This document shows positions 1-12,702 of a stretch of DNA of 64,000 nt, in pieces. A program made the position numbers and the translations under genes. Position 1 is the stretch's first letter. The number at the start of each line of letters is the position of its first letter. The DNA is from Pohlia nutans (Eukaryota > Streptophyta > Bryopsida > Bryales > Mniaceae). The notes beneath the pieces were generated by a model. The model ran no database searches. It was given only the letters and a program-made list of their open reading frames with translations, and was not told where the DNA came from. The DNA lies in contig CM040100.1 in assembly GCA_022496805.1 (NCBI GenBank), positions 21,977,009-22,041,008 on the forward strand, read 5' to 3'.

Positions 1-1600
1 TTCTCTTAGTTTGACTTTCAAAGACTCTTCTTGGAAAGTGGAATTTAGAAATTCCTTGCAATAGTCAAGGTACATGCTTATCCACGCTATCGACAGAACC
101 AATTGGTCACTCACTTTCTTCCGCAATTTAGAATAATTGTTAAAATGGATGTGGTACGATGCAACCAAACAAGACAGGTGAATGCTATCAATAGCATTAT
201 TTTTTTGGAAACCCTAGACTTTTTGGCCGGTGGAGGAGCTTGGAGTCCCGTTCATTGGAATGGGGTTAATTGCAAGATTAGGTGTGACGTTTGAGACACT
301 TGAGGGTGTGGCACAATGGTTAGGGAGAGAAATGTTCGTAGCATCGTTGTCCTCCTCAATCCTAACAAGCTGCGGATCGTAGTAGAAGCCCTGTGGAAAC
401 CAAAAGAGCATGAAATAAAATGACAAGATGTACATAATTTATGCAAGAGCTGACCAAGATGAACTCAAAAACAATAACACGTCAATGTAGAAACAACGCA
501 ATTTAAGAACACAGTGAAAACGAACTATAAACACTCACATCAACTCAAAACAACAAGATCCAAAAAAATGCAGCGATCTACCTAAACAACGTGATCAAGA
601 ACATGCAAATTTGAAATGAAGTAACAACAAAGGGGGAGGGAGAACATAAATATTACCGTGAAGCCATCGAAGTTTGTGGTCGGTTGCCCTTGCTTCCCAG
701 CTCCCCATCGTCATGGCTAGCCATTGTCCATCAGTGATGAGGCTGTAAACTGCAATAGGACGTCGACGAGGCGCCTCAATAGGTAGCTCTGAGCCTCCGA
801 CATCATAATGCCTCGACAACAGGATGTTTGATTACTTCGAATTGCTGCGACTGCGACTGCTTCAGACGGCTGCGACTTCGACTGCTTAGAACTGCTGTGA
901 CTGCGGGAAGCGCCGATCAACAACAACCCTAAACCCTCAAACAAAATGAACAGCGGAAATGAGCAATGGAGTGAGGAAATGAGGAGCGGAAATGAGCAAC
1001 AATGCATGTGGACGTGGGGATCGGATCAGACGACGATCTCTCAAGCCTCCAACAACGACAAAGGACCTCAAGCTCACTACTAAAGTGGCAGCGGCGGGCG
1101 CAACAGGAAGTACCAGCAGCATTGGGCGCAGGAGCCTAAACCTTTGAACCCTATAGAGCGCGAAAGAAGAGTAGCAGAGCGCGAAGTACCAGCAGCAGAG
1201 CGCGAAAGTGGAGTAGCAGGCGCAGTGGAGCCCCAGATTGGCAACAACAACAAAGTTGATAAAGGCAGCAACAGCGTTCAAAACTCCCTAACAACGCTCA
1301 AAGCTCAACAACAACGCTCAAAGTCCATGAAGATGGTGAAGTAGAGAAGCGATTGGGACTTTAATGGCAGTGCGTTGTGGGAGCCCCGGAGGTTGTGGGA
1401 GTACGAAGTGAGAAGGATTTGAGCAAGAGCGCCAGGGGCCGGGAGAGAGAGAGCCCACGACGTCGAAAGCACCTTGCGAGCGGCATCTAGCAGAAACTAG
1501 CTCCCGAAACCCTTTCATGCGGGCCATCGAAGCACTAACACCCCAAACTCGCCTTAGTCTCTGTTTTGCCGTTTTTGAGACGGCAAAACTAGTTCAAATT
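1..1600. other. Intergenic, no supported gene
   Basis: Short open frames occur on both strands but none has a recognisable domain, and none can be joined convincingly by splice sites. The stretch from about 700 to 1550 is richer in G+C than the DNA to its right, so an unrecognised exon cannot be excluded. A 10-bp perfect inverted repeat, GTTTTGCCGT at 1563-1572 with its complement at 1580-1589, lies at the right edge where the composition changes to AT-rich. Confidence 0.5.
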
Positions 1601-3725
1601 GTTTTCCATTTTTGGATTTATTAACAATGGTGCTAGTCCACTCGGCTGTTATTGACTAAGGTCAGACTCACCTCACCTAAATGGAGTTTGGTCTTCTTTT
1701 CAGTTAACTCTTATGACGAGAGAAAATCTTGTCATTTGAAACAGGGTTGGAATGTATGGGGTCCTTTTTAAAATCATTGGTTTTGATGTGATTCACCCAA
1801 AATTGGTTATACCTACCACTATTTATAATGGAAATTCCTCTTTAACTACAGTGGCTCTTAGTCTCCTACCCAAAAATAATCAAATAAATATAAAAATATA
1901 ATATATATATATATATATGTATAATATAATATAATATAAGCATAATATAAACATGATAGATGTCATTAATACATTTGGACCAACTGATGCATACTGGGAT
2001 GCATGCCACAGTGGATCATGGCAAGGTGGGTCTGATTGCAAGGTAGGTCATGGCAAGGGAATTCATCCCGTGGTGATTGATGCCAAAGGTGGTCAAGATC
2101 AGGGGTCATGCCATGACATTCTGACCTGGCACAAGTGCTCCATCAACAAGAGGAAGAAGAGAGAAATAAAGACAAAAATTAAAAAAATAAAGAACACAAA
2201 AGAAAGATAAAAAAGAAAAAGAAGAAAAAAAAAAAAAAGCCTTCATTAGGCATACATAACATTCAGTACACCAAAATTACCATATACTATGGGTGAAGTT
2301 TACAATAGATAAACCAATTTTAACTAATCATGTTAAATTTTAAACTTTAAAAGTGAAAATTATAATTTATACAAATTTTCAAAGGTTAATGCTTTTAAAC
2401 TCAAAAATTAAATATCTAAAGTTGTTTTTGGAATTTTGACGGTATGGATAATTTGTAGAGATGATGTTCTACATTTTGTAAAAATGTAGGGCATCATGTA
2501 GGGCACAAAACATAGATGTATTATAATATGTGCCTTACATATGTCAAACATATGTAAGGCACATATTATAACACCTCTATGTTTTGTTCAATACCCCTCG
2601 GACTTTTAGGGGTTACTAATGAATGAGTAGTCAACACTTTAAGGTTTTGCAAAACCTTTGGAATTCAAGGTTAGCTTGCTATGTGTGTCACATCAACTTT
2701 TAACATGCAAATAACCATTTAATACAATGAAATTTTAACAATTTTTTTATTAAATTAAATAAATGAATTTTCGACACAAGTAAGTGAGATTCCATCCTCG
2801 AAAAGGAGAGCGTCTATTTCTTTTATTTATTCTTTCCAATATACTGATGTGCTAAATTGTTAACTCGGACCTTGTGAAAATCAAATGCTTAGCATCACAT
2901 TTGAAACATTGATTTGAACTTTGCAATTATAAACAAAAGTTGCAACCAAGGTACTCATAGTCATTGTAAATTATTGAATTATACACTACGTGCAATTCAA
3001 TATTGTCTTTTTTTTTCTTTCTGCAATATTCTATTAGAATCATTACAATTCTAAAATATATCAGCATAAAAGTTTGACCTATTTATAGTTTTATGAACAT
3101 GGTTTACTTTTAAAGAAAACCAAAGGAATTCAATATCTGACTAACCATTGAAGCAACGGAGGTACTGTTGTACATATGTATGAGGTAAATTGCTATAAAA
3201 AGTATACATTGTTCCAAAAATGACTTTGAAATCTAATGAAAAATTATTGACAAAATTGCTGGAGTAATAATTAGGTTGTAATGCAAGAGTAATTATCACT
3301 ACATTTTAGATGAATATACATGTTTTGGGATGAATAAATCATAGTTCATTCATATTTTACTTATTTCATGCACATCATGGATGTAATTTGCTTCATTTTA
3401 CTAAGGATTGCAACTTGCACTCCCTAGAAATATTGAAAAGGAACAAGAAATCACTGGCAAGAAGTGGATGCACCACTAGTAGCAGACTTGTGGTTTTTCA
3501 TTCCCCACTTCGTGGAACAATGAACAATGGCTGATTATTATGCTTATGTTTCTGTCTACTTGAGACCAAAACCACTCACCAGCACCGACACAACCCATGT
3601 GCTTGGCGCGGTTTCATTCCTTTTTCATTTTTAGTAAGTGAAAAACAACACATTTCCTACTAGTGCACAATATAACACTTTTTTATGTAGTCCACTTTTT
3701 ATGTTTCAATCTTTGATTGTAGTGG
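1601..3725. other. AT-rich intergenic DNA
   Basis: No gene seen. It contains a short AT dinucleotide run near 1900-1930, an A-rich tract near 2150-2240, and one near-perfect hairpin (2507-2585, listed separately). Confidence 0.6.
2507..2585. repeat. 37-bp-arm hairpin
   Basis: Arms 2507-2543 and 2549-2585 are complementary with two mismatches and a 5-base loop. This could be a tiny foldback MITE or a small-RNA precursor; the sequence alone does not decide. Confidence 0.75.
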
Positions 3726-3727
3726 TA

Positions 3728-4269
3728 CAGTACCCACCAACAAGTTTACGTTCATTCAACTTTTCAGAGAATTGTCAATAAGAATTACAAAATTATAAGC
3801 TTTGAGCCTAATTTAGACAAGTTGTAGTGCACAAGATGAACCACACATACAATTGAGTTTTGATAATAAAAGTTTTTTATTAAATCTATTTTTACTTGAA
3901 ATTCAAACCTTCATTTTTTACCCTTAATTCAAACAACTATGAATACAAATTTTGTTACTTATGATTTATAAAACTTTCAATGGAAAGAATCTGATTCCTC
4001 TGTAGAATCATGTGAAAAAAAAATCATGAGTTTTGGGGTCATATTTACTAAAATATCAATGTTTGAAGTTTTTAGTTCAGAAATGTTCTATTTGAATATA
4101 AATTATATATTTTTTTAAAATTTGATCCAAAAATTGTCCAAAGAAGTAAATTTTCACACTTCAAATGGTTTAATATATTTTAATATTAGTATTAATATAT
4201 TAATATATTTAATTATTTGATTCAATTCTTTGAAAAGCTGAATGAACGTAAACTTATTGGTGGGTACTG
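3728..4269. mobile_element. Tc1/mariner-type MITE with TA duplication
   Basis: The ends are inverted copies starting CAGTACCCACCAAC; about 50 bp of terminal repeat is visible (3728-3780 against 4225-4269). TA dinucleotides flank it at 3726-3727 and 4270-4271. No transposase is present, so it is non-autonomous. It directly abuts the next element, with a single TA between them. Confidence 0.6.
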
Positions 4270-4271
4270 TA

Positions 4272-6238
4272 CAGTGGGGTGACACCGAAATTGTCACCTT
4301 GTGCAATTTCAGGGATAGTGCCCACACTGCTGCCAACTTTGACACCCTCCCGAGCGCTGGAAAATTGTTATTTATACATGAAATTTTAGACACAAAATCA
4401 TTGTTATGTTGACAACATGTGTATCAAATTTCAAAGCTAGAAGATTGATAAAAAAAAAAAAAGATATTCAAGATTTACTAACAAGGGGTAGCTGTAAGAA
4501 ATGTTTCACAGCTGCCAACTTTGACACCTTCCCAAGGATTGAAGAATTTTTTTTTTCACATGGAATTTTTGGAGTAGGAACTCTTTATGTTGTTTACACA
4601 TGTGAAAAATTCAAGTCCAAAAGACCCACAAAAAAAATGATATTCCAAATCTACCAACAGGTGTAGTTGTGAGAAACAAAGAGGAAAATCGTCTCACAAC
4701 TTTGACAGCCTCCCTAGAGTTGAGTATTTGTTATTTCAGCATGAAAGTTTTTTCACGTGTTATCAACTAAAAAGTGATTTTGTGCCAAAAATTCCATTTT
4801 AAAATAACAAATTCCCAACCCTAGAGAGGCAGTCAAAGTTGTGAGACGATTTTCCTCTTTGTTTCTCACAACTACACCTCTCGGGTGGGTCACTCTTCAT
4901 ATATTTTGGGTACCACGTGCGGCAAGGGTGTTTTTTGGGGGGCTATTTTCCTCCTAGCTGAAATTAAAAGGACCCCTATGATTACTTAATGGGAAAAAAT
5001 GGCCTATATTATGGACTCTATCATTTTTTATAAAACGGTGACCAATGCAATTTTTTATATGCTATCTTCCTTGTAAAGGCTTAAATATAATCTAAAAGTA
5101 ACATGACTTTAAGAATTTGAGAAAAATGGCCTCAAAAAAATGACCAGAACTTAACCTTCTTTTATACATTCTGGAAAATGTGCACTTCTAGACCTACTTT
5201 TCGTCCACCGCGCAGCTGACCGTCCTTTCCTACCAACTGTGCTCCAGCTGTTCCCCCCCCCCCCCCCCCCCCCAAAACAAACTTTACTCAGTTTAATACC
5301 TTGGATCCCATTCGCAATTCCCTAAATTACATGTACTAAAATCATAATGGACCAAAATTGTGGTGTACCTAAATTATTTATAATGGCCTGTACTCTTTCA
5401 TTGCATTCTATCTTATTTGTAATTTTTTTATAAATTCTTATAAATTTTACTTATGATGAATAAAACCCATGCTATTTTCTGCCGCACGTTGTTTGTAAAA
5501 TGCAGTAAGTGACCCACCCGAGCTACACCTGTTGGTAGATTTGGAATATCATTTTTTTTGTGGGTCTTTTGGACTTGAATTTTTCACATGTGTAAACAAC
5601 ATAAAGAGTTCCTACTCCAAAAATTCCATGTGAAAAAAAAATTCTTCAATCCTTGGGAGGGTGTCAAAGTTGGCAGCTGTGAAACATTTCTTACAGCTAC
5701 CCCTTGTTAGTAAATCTTGAATATCTTTTTTTTTTATCAATCTTCTAGCTTTGAAATTTGGTACACATGTTGTCAACATGACAATGATTTTGTGTCTAAA
5801 ATTTCATGTACAAATAACAATTTTCCAGCGCTCGGGAGGGTGTCAAAGTTGGCAGCAGTGTGGGCCATTAGGAGAAAAATGGGGTCCCAAAGGGGCCCTC
5901 TAAGCTTGCCCGTGTTAGGTGAACCGGCTGCCCAAGCACCATTTTCTATGTAAACCCATTGGTGCAGTCGCTGCCCGCTAATAGCGTCGGAAGCCGCAGT
6001 GCTGGCAGTGTTGGCAGTGTTGGCAGTGTCGGCAGTGTTGGCAGCGTCGATTGGCGCGACCCACGGAACTGCGTTGCTGGCATCCACGGTGGCATCATTG
6101 GTGACCTCTTGTAAAGTGCACGGTTTGGCCTAAATTTTTCACCACGTGCCAAAGGCCAAGGCCCCTTTGTGACTACAGATTTCTCCTAATGACTATCCCT
6201 GAAATTGCACAAGGTGACAATTTGGTGTCACCCCACTG
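4272..6238. mobile_element. Long foldback element, TA-flanked, Tc1/mariner-like ends
   Basis: The termini are inverted copies beginning CAGTGGGGTGACACC (4272 onward and up to 6238), flanked by TA at 4270-4271 and 6239-6240. Inside the terminal repeat are longer inverted arms: about 4320-4665 matches the complement of about 5515-5865. A second perfect-looking foldback sits within the left half (about 4665-4880). The loop (about 4880-5510) has a run of 21 C at 5253-5273. A motif around CCAACTTTGACACC recurs in both orientations, suggesting stepwise nesting or arm duplication. No transposase is seen. Confidence 0.6.
5867..6190. mobile_element. Small element inserted in the right foldback arm
   Basis: The right arm carries about 320 bp that the left arm lacks. 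Its ends are inverted copies of CATTAGGAGAAA. Inside is a 9-bp minisatellite (unit close to TTGGCAGTG, about six copies, 5998-6050), more GC-rich than the surroundings. A target duplication is not clear. Confidence 0.5.
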
Positions 6239-6429
6239 TACAACGCTGATACCATTGCAAGAAGATACACACAATCAAAGTAGGTGCTGCATGTCAACGA
6301 CCATCAATCATTGTGAAAGATAAATATTGCGATAATAGAACCCAGATTTTGCAAGCAATATGTCAATGTCAATTTCTGTTGCAATTTTGTCACTTGCATT
6401 TTGGAGCCACTGACAGATGATGCCTGAGT

Positions 6430-6689
6430 ATTTATCATTATTCTGTGAAAGGTCTGAATCTGAAATTGAGACCAAATTTTGATTTTTTATTGGCTCTGAG
6501 CGAGTGAGCATAGGGAAGAGGCATTGCGGGGACACTCATTTTTTGGGCTAAATACCACTATTTATCATTATTCTGTGAAAGGTCTGAATCTGAAATTGAG
6601 ACCAAATTTTGATTTTTTATTGGCTCTGAGCGAGTGAGCATAGGGAAGAGGCATTGCGGGGACACTCATTTTTTGGGCTAAATACCACT
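6430..6689. repeat. 130-bp perfect tandem duplication
   Basis: The 130 bases at 6430-6559 repeat at 6560-6689 with only the last base different. The near identity suggests a recent event, or an assembly artefact. Confidence 0.9.
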
Positions 6690-6915
6690 GTAGCAAATAT
6701 ATTCCGTCCATGATTCCACTGAAATGCATTCTCGTCTTTCACCTGTTCTATTTCGGTTAGAGCTCCTCGTAACGTAGCTGCTTGTTTAATACTTGGTCTT
6801 CCATATGGTTCTCATACAAGGGCATGACAAAAGCTATGGAAACTTGATGCTAAGATCATGCCGTATGTTATTTAATGTATAATTTTCACTACAAAATTTC
6901 AATGAAATTATGAAG

Positions 6916-7322
6916 TACTCCTTCTGCCCCACAAAAATACCTTGTTTTCCTTGAAATTCATGGATTAAGCAATGTTTTCACTGAAATTCATGGATTAAGC
7001 TTAATCCCGTGATTGTGGAGGGAGTATGTTGAATGTGATGCAAATTCATGTATTAAATGAGTCGGGAAATGAGTATAGAGGGAGTATTTCAACTGCCAGA
7101 AAGTGTATACATGATCAAAATCCATGACAATAATCCATTATCAACATGATCAAAATTCATGGATTAAGCTGTCAACATTGTTTGCAATGCTTTGAAGCAC
7201 TTGTCAAGTGTGTGTGAAGCTTAATTGCAGGCTGTGAATGAGTAGAGTTGGAAAAGATGGTTTTATTTTGAGACAAAATTTAAGTCGATATCATGGTCTT
7301 TTTGTGGGACGGAGGGAGTGTA
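6916..7322. mobile_element. Stowaway-like MITE
   Basis: The ends read TACTCCTTCTGCCCCAC on the left and the complement of TACACTCCCTCCGTCCCAC on the right, close to the plant Stowaway terminal motif CTCCCTCCGTCCC, with TA at both junctions. No coding capacity. Inside, a short phrase near TTCATGGATTAAGC repeats several times. Confidence 0.65.
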
Positions 7323-7338
7323 TATAAATTAGAAGGTT

Positions 7339-7451
7339 CATAACATGTCCCCTTCTAAAAGCGTCACCTATTTAGAAATAGGTGACATGTTGAGTGTAAC
7401 ATGTCACCTTTTTTCTAAATAGAGACGCTTTTAGAAAGGGGACATGTTATG
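7339..7451. repeat. Foldback with ~50-bp arms
   Basis: Arms running inward from CATAACATGTCCCC at 7339 and from its complement ending at 7451 are nearly complementary, with a loop of a few bases near 7402-7407. Probably a short MITE hairpin. The flanking duplication is unclear. Confidence 0.65.
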
Positions 7452-8843
7452 CACTTCCTACTTTAATTATTGCAATAAAGTTAAACACAATCATTGCATA
7501 GTGTTTAGAAAATTTAGAAAATATGTAGAAATTGGTGATAATGTTGAATTATTTCAAATTTCATTGATTTCTTGATATCCATCAAATATTTCAACAAATA
7601 TGCGGTTGACTAACCAAGGTCCATTTCAATTTCCAAACACCTTTTTTTTTACTTGTCGGTGATCACGGTCAATGTGGCAATATGACGTTCTTCAAAATCT
7701 TGAATTCAACTCTCTAAACATTTTAGAAAGTATAATTTGTATTTCTTTTAAAAAGACATTTAAACATATTGTGGCACTTTGCAATAAATCTACAAGAATG
7801 AAAGAAACCTTATTAATCATTACATTATCTATGTTGACCACTATTTCAGGAGGAGGTAGATACATACACTAGTACAATTGAAAGTGTATTTCATTCCACT
7901 AATCAAAATGACCAATTTCATCATTGAAAATTGATATTCCTCAACAATTCTTCAACTTTTGAACGTCCCGACCCTTTGAAAACAAGTAGATGCTAGCCTC
8001 AAAAATAAATATTAGCATGGCTCATATGTACATGAACTGTACACGAGACGACCATTGCAAGCATAAAATCTACCCAATTTTTTTTGACATACTTGCATTT
8101 GGAGGCTTCTCCAATATTATCAACATCTCCCCACCACAAGATGTACGAGAAAGTTAAAAGGATTTGAATATATTCGTGATCCAAATGCTCAACACTGGGA
8201 CGTTTAGGGGTTAATGAAAACACGAAATTGGTCATTATTTTTGTGGTGGAATGAAACACCTATATTACTATACAAAGAAGGCAAATTCAACTCTTGTGTG
8301 TCAAAATGATTAACTTCTTTTTTATCAAAGTTTCACACATGAAATTCAATTTCCTAAACATCAAAATTCTTTATATTGTTTTTTTTAAGTGTCTACATTC
8401 TCAAAGTATCTCTTGATTTTTTAATTTTGTGATTTTTTCATGGAAAATATCAATTGAAATCTTTCATTTTAAATCATTAAAAACCTTGTTTCCTTGAATC
8501 AAAAATCTTGAAAAAGAACAAGTCTAAATAATGTGTAAAAAAAATCTCAAATTTTGCACATAGGTAACTCCAAATTTTGCTTAATTATTCAAAAAACTGC
8601 CTTCCCCATTGGCTATTGGGTGATGGCCTGATATGGGTACCTCTCCTGAATTAGTGTGATTTTAGAAAAAAATCTTTTTGGTAAGGAAAAAATATTGAAA
8701 AATTACAAAAATTAGATGGTGTTGTAGATGACATAGTAGGAGCCGCATACACTATGCAGTTGTTTTCACAATTGCATGAGAATGACTGAATGAATGAAGA
8801 TGCAATTGTTGATCAGAAAGAGCCGGAAATCGACACTTACAGT
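7452..8843. other. AT-rich intergenic DNA
   Basis: No gene seen. At 8195-8214 there is a lone end matching the TTAA-flanked MITE family (GGGACGTTTAGGGG followed by TTAA); I could not find its partner end. Confidence 0.5.
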
Positions 8844-9018
8844 CACAGGGAGAGATTAAGACATTCCCACATGGGATTTCGTATGGGAAGTGGGACAAAA
8901 TTCCCACAATTGTAACTTTCTTGGGATGATTGTAGTGTATTTTTGATCTGGGAAAGTTACAATTGTGGGAAATTTGTCCGTGTTTCCCATATGGGAATCT
9001 TGTATTTATCTCCCTGTG
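8844..9018. mobile_element. 175-bp MITE, CACAGGGAGA termini
   Basis: The terminal inverted repeats start CACAGGGAGA and run about 70 bp inward. The trinucleotide AGT flanks both sides (8841-8843 and 9019-9021). A longer, more diverged relative lies at 36657-37152. Confidence 0.65.
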
Positions 9019-9255
9019 AGTGGTTACCGCAGAAGTAGAAACTAATTAATATGAATTCTAATTCTAATTAATGAAAGGGCAAGCATGCAGACACAGGAGC
9101 TAGCTAGCAGGTCATGATATTATGATGCCAGAGCGCTTCTGCGGCGTTACGCTCCGCGTTCTTGCAGAGCTTGATTGCTTGATTGCTTGCTAGCGCGCGA
9201 GGGTCCCCCACTCCGTCCCCACGATCGATCATCGACATGATGGCATCAGTCTTGA

Positions 9256-10837
9256 ATTTTCCGTGCCAATTCTCTCCCTATTAATACATTCACTGCGTCG
9301 TGGGCCCAGCGAGCGATTGATCGATCCCAGCGCCGCTTGCTGATCGATCAGGTCCGCAGATCGATCGATGCGACGTCGGAGCCCGTTGCGTTTCAAATCA
9401 AGACTGTGATCGAGGCTTTCGGTTGTCTGGGATCGATTCAATGGCATTGTTGGCAGCGTTTTGTGTTTGTGGTGGTGTTGACCAGTAGCGCCCTGGTAGG
9501 GTTTCAGTGTCAACATGTCGTCTTGCTGCCCGAAAGGCACTCGACAGAAGAATCAGGAAACTCGAGTTTTGATGACCGCCCCACGGTGCGTTCTGTGTCG
9601 TTGAAGCATGTCGTCGCACGAGAACAACTGGAGACTCGTTCGAATGGCTACGGCAGTGCAAATGGTAACACAATCAATTCACTCAATGTCTTTTCATCAC
9701 ATTATTACGCAATTCGGTGACTGTCTTTTACCCACCCTGCTGTGACAGAGCTCTTGCAACCTAATTCCCTGCTGCAGTATTCCTTGCTTTCACGTTCTCC
9801 TGAGATTTGCTACGCTTTGCCCAAGTCCCTGTTTCGGTCATCGCTGCTATATTCCTTGCTCCTGAGATTTGCTTAACCCCTAAGCGTCCACTATGTATTT
9901 TCTGTAGGGTAGGAAAATTGGACCCCTGCTGCGAATCACCTGTTTGTGTCAAAATGACTTCAGTTTGACACGATCGACACTGTTGATCTTCTAATGTAGA
10001 ACAAGAGCTTTAAAATGATGTAAATTTCAGTCAGAAAATCGAGAGAAAATGCCACCGTTGCAAAATTCAGTGATGCAGATGGCCATATTGGGCGTTCTAG
10101 TCGCTAAGGAGAAAATGCCATCGTAAGAGTAATATTCCTCCCTAGTAGGGGTCAGAACGAATTCCTTTGCGTGTTATACTGTTGTGATAAAACTAAGATT
10201 CAGACACGTTACAAATTAATCTCTGCCAGGTTTTCAACCCCTGAAGAACCAAGAAGCTCAAATTGGACCTCATGTAACTTATTTTAGTAGATTCAAATAT
10301 ATTTGTTTGTTGACCAACATATGCAATTTTCTTCACTGATTCTGGTCCCATCTGAGTCCTATTTTTCACAATTTGATTGAAAGAAATTGTCATTTTAAAA
10401 CCACGAATCCTTGGTCCTTTAGGGGTAGTAACAAAGGAGATATTGTCTGAAATCGAATGGAAATGATTCCTGTAGGTGTGGAAGCTGCAGAGGCATTGAC
10501 TGAAGAATTCACGGAGTCCCACAGGATCGGCAAGCGGAGGATGGTCCCGCGGGCCGGGCGCAGTCTACTGCGGACGACGAAGCGGCCGCCTTACCCCTGC
10601 AACTTGCCGCCCGGAACGTGCAAGCAACCGGACGAGAGTTGCTGCGGGAGCGCGTGCGTCACCGTGAGTTCGAATCCCAGCCACTGCGGCCGCTGCGGCC
10701 ACATGTGCAGCGTGAAGCGCGAGTGCTGCAGCGGCAAGTGCCGCCGCCTGGCCACCGACGAGAAGAACTGCGGCCGCTGTGGCTCCCGGTGCGCTCCCGG
10801 GATCAAATGCTTGTTCGGCCTGTGTGGTTACTCATAA
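9256..10837 (+). CDS. STIG1-like cysteine-rich secreted peptide gene, two exons
   Basis: Exon 1 runs to 9664 and exon 2 from 10476 to 10837. The intron begins GTAAC and ends TGTAG, and the phase joins exactly (split Gly codon). Exon 2 holds the STIG1-type domain: 16 cysteines after PPYPC, including two copies of CC-x3-C-x9-C-x2-C-x3-C, ending in GLCGYS. The family (stigma-specific STIG1-like) consists of small secreted plant peptides acting in the cell wall or apoplast. A hydrophobic stretch in exon 1 (about 9450-9510, FVFVVVLTSSALVGFQ) would suit a signal peptide. Oddity: between the upstream stop (9253-9255) and the donor there is no ATG in this frame; the best ATG (9441) is in another frame and stops after 15 codons. 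The start is therefore unresolved: a 1-base indel, an upstream exon, or a non-AUG start. The domain call is secure; exon 1 is less so. Confidence 0.75.
9877..10425. mobile_element. TTAA-type MITE in the STIG1-like intron
   Basis: The left end is TTAA (9873-9876) followed by CCCCTAAGCGTCC. The right end is GGTCCTTTAGGGG followed by TAGT, a decayed TTAA. At 549 bp it matches the 560-570-bp members elsewhere in the window. It makes up most of the intron between the two STIG1-like exons and leaves both splice sites intact. Confidence 0.55.
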
Positions 10838-11093
10838 TTCTCTTCATTTGCGCTCTAAAGGAGAGGGATTTTTGCCATGTAGTAACCAGAATTCTATCAA
10901 TATTTGAATCAGACACGGTCAGTTAGTGGGCTCGCATGGAAATTAGTCCTCATTGATTGAGTATTTAACAGTGCCAGTCCCATCTTGTAATGTGTTGTTG
11001 CTTTTCTGCATGCTCTTGTGGCGAATTAATAATCAAATGTGTAACTTGGCATGCTTCGTTGATATGAGCTCGTGCTAGAGAATTTTTTGGGTG
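10838..11093. other. Likely 3' flank of the STIG1-like gene
   Basis: No further coding seen after the stop codon; a poly(A) signal cannot be pinned down. Confidence 0.4.
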
Positions 11094-11895
11094 TGAGAAT
11101 TAACCAAAGCTAGCTGTTGAGATGAGATTTTTATCACTGTTTCAAAGTTTCTTATGCGATTTCTAAGTTTGAGGCTGTCAGTAGATAACCCCATTTCCAT
11201 TCGGGTGTATGAATAGATGAGGTGCTGTTGGTGACAGGGGTCTGTGTAGGGCACGGACATAGGTCCCTTACTAATGATTTTTATTAGTGTCATTACGTAA
11301 GAACTCTGATTGAATCTGTTTATGAAGAGAGTGAGAGAGTCTGGGGTGAAGAAGAGAGTCTCACTGATATAATTTAGTTACTAGAGATGCTGAATCATTG
11401 GCATGAGCTTGATTCTGTATTCTGATACTCCCCATGACGATTGTACACATGATTGGGTTCCTTATTGATGTTCTACTTACGTTCATTACGTGCATTAGTT
11501 TTTGTGCACAAGAAGAAAGTTTATGCTAGACGCAGAGGATACTATTTGCATCACTTTAACATCTGAAGGAGTTTGAGTTTTGGGAGATCTTTAGTGCAGT
11601 AGAGAGTTCTTTTAGATATGAGAACTAAAGCTGTTGAGATGAGATTATTATCACTGTTTAAAAGTTCTTATGCAATTTCAAAGTGTGAGGGCTGTCAGTA
11701 GATAACCCCGTTTCCATTCGAGTGTATGAATAGATGAGGTGCTGTTGGTAACAGGGGTCTGTGTAGGGCATGGAAAATAGGTCCCTTGCTAATGATTTTA
11801 GTGTCATTACATAAGATCTCTGATTAAATCTGTTTATGAATCATTCTGTCTGGGGTGATGAAGATAGTCTCACTGATACAACTTAGTTACTAAGG
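11094..11895. repeat. Diverged direct duplication, 517-bp offset
   Basis: About 280 bp at 11094-11382 recurs at 11621-11895 with many substitutions and small indels; the DNA between (11383-11620) is not repeated. No coding function seen. It looks like an old local duplication downstream of the STIG1-like gene. Confidence 0.75.
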
Positions 11896-12702
11896 TGGAG
11901 GCACCAATACCTGTCAGTTTAAGGATTTCGACATATTTAGAGCGATGATTTTCAATGATAAACAGTTGTAGCACATAAAACTTTGGGTATAATAACCAAG
12001 TCCAATTTTTAATTAGTTTTGTCGCAATGTATGATTTTGTTCTAAATTTTCAAACTTAATCTGCATAAACCACTATTGATGTTAATAGGGGAACCAATAC
12101 TTGTCTTTCATTTCTAGTCCAATCAGTTTACTAACTTGGCATTCATAATTGATCAACAAACTGTTACAACTAATGGTTGTGCTACAACTAATGGTTGTGA
12201 TGATTTGATTGGAAACTCACGAAGTTGAAACAAGTGCTTGCATAGGTGACTGGAATTGGTTCCTAACAGGTTCTGATGCTTCTACCTTAGTGATGAAATC
12301 TAGGGCTTTATTGCACGTGTGTCTACAGGTTGCATCATTCATTACCTTTGATATGAACATGTATTGCAGAATGAAAAAAATTAATTCGGGTCACTTACTT
12401 TCAGAACTCTGAAATTGAAATTAACCGCAGAAGAATGAGGAATCACAATCACTGTGCATCAATTGTGCCACAAGGTTGTCTTGTTTGTTTGGATACAGTT
12501 CTAACAATTCGTATGCACATAAACGGGGAGCACACACAAGGGGTTGGGTTGAAAATTTTAGGTGCTTTTGGGTTGACAATTTATAGTTTCAATTAAGGGC
12601 GTCACGTTTAGAAGAGTAATTTTAACCCTTGAGAAAAAAAATTCAACGGTGGTCTCCTTTCCCTTGGTTGAAAATTTACACTATTGCATTCAACAGTATG
12701 AG
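11896..12702. other. Intergenic DNA
   Basis: I see no gene or clear repeat here. Confidence 0.5.

Noticed and set aside
5253..5273. Poly-C run as a functional site
   Set aside because: A simple homopolymer, probably slippage, within the loop of a foldback element.
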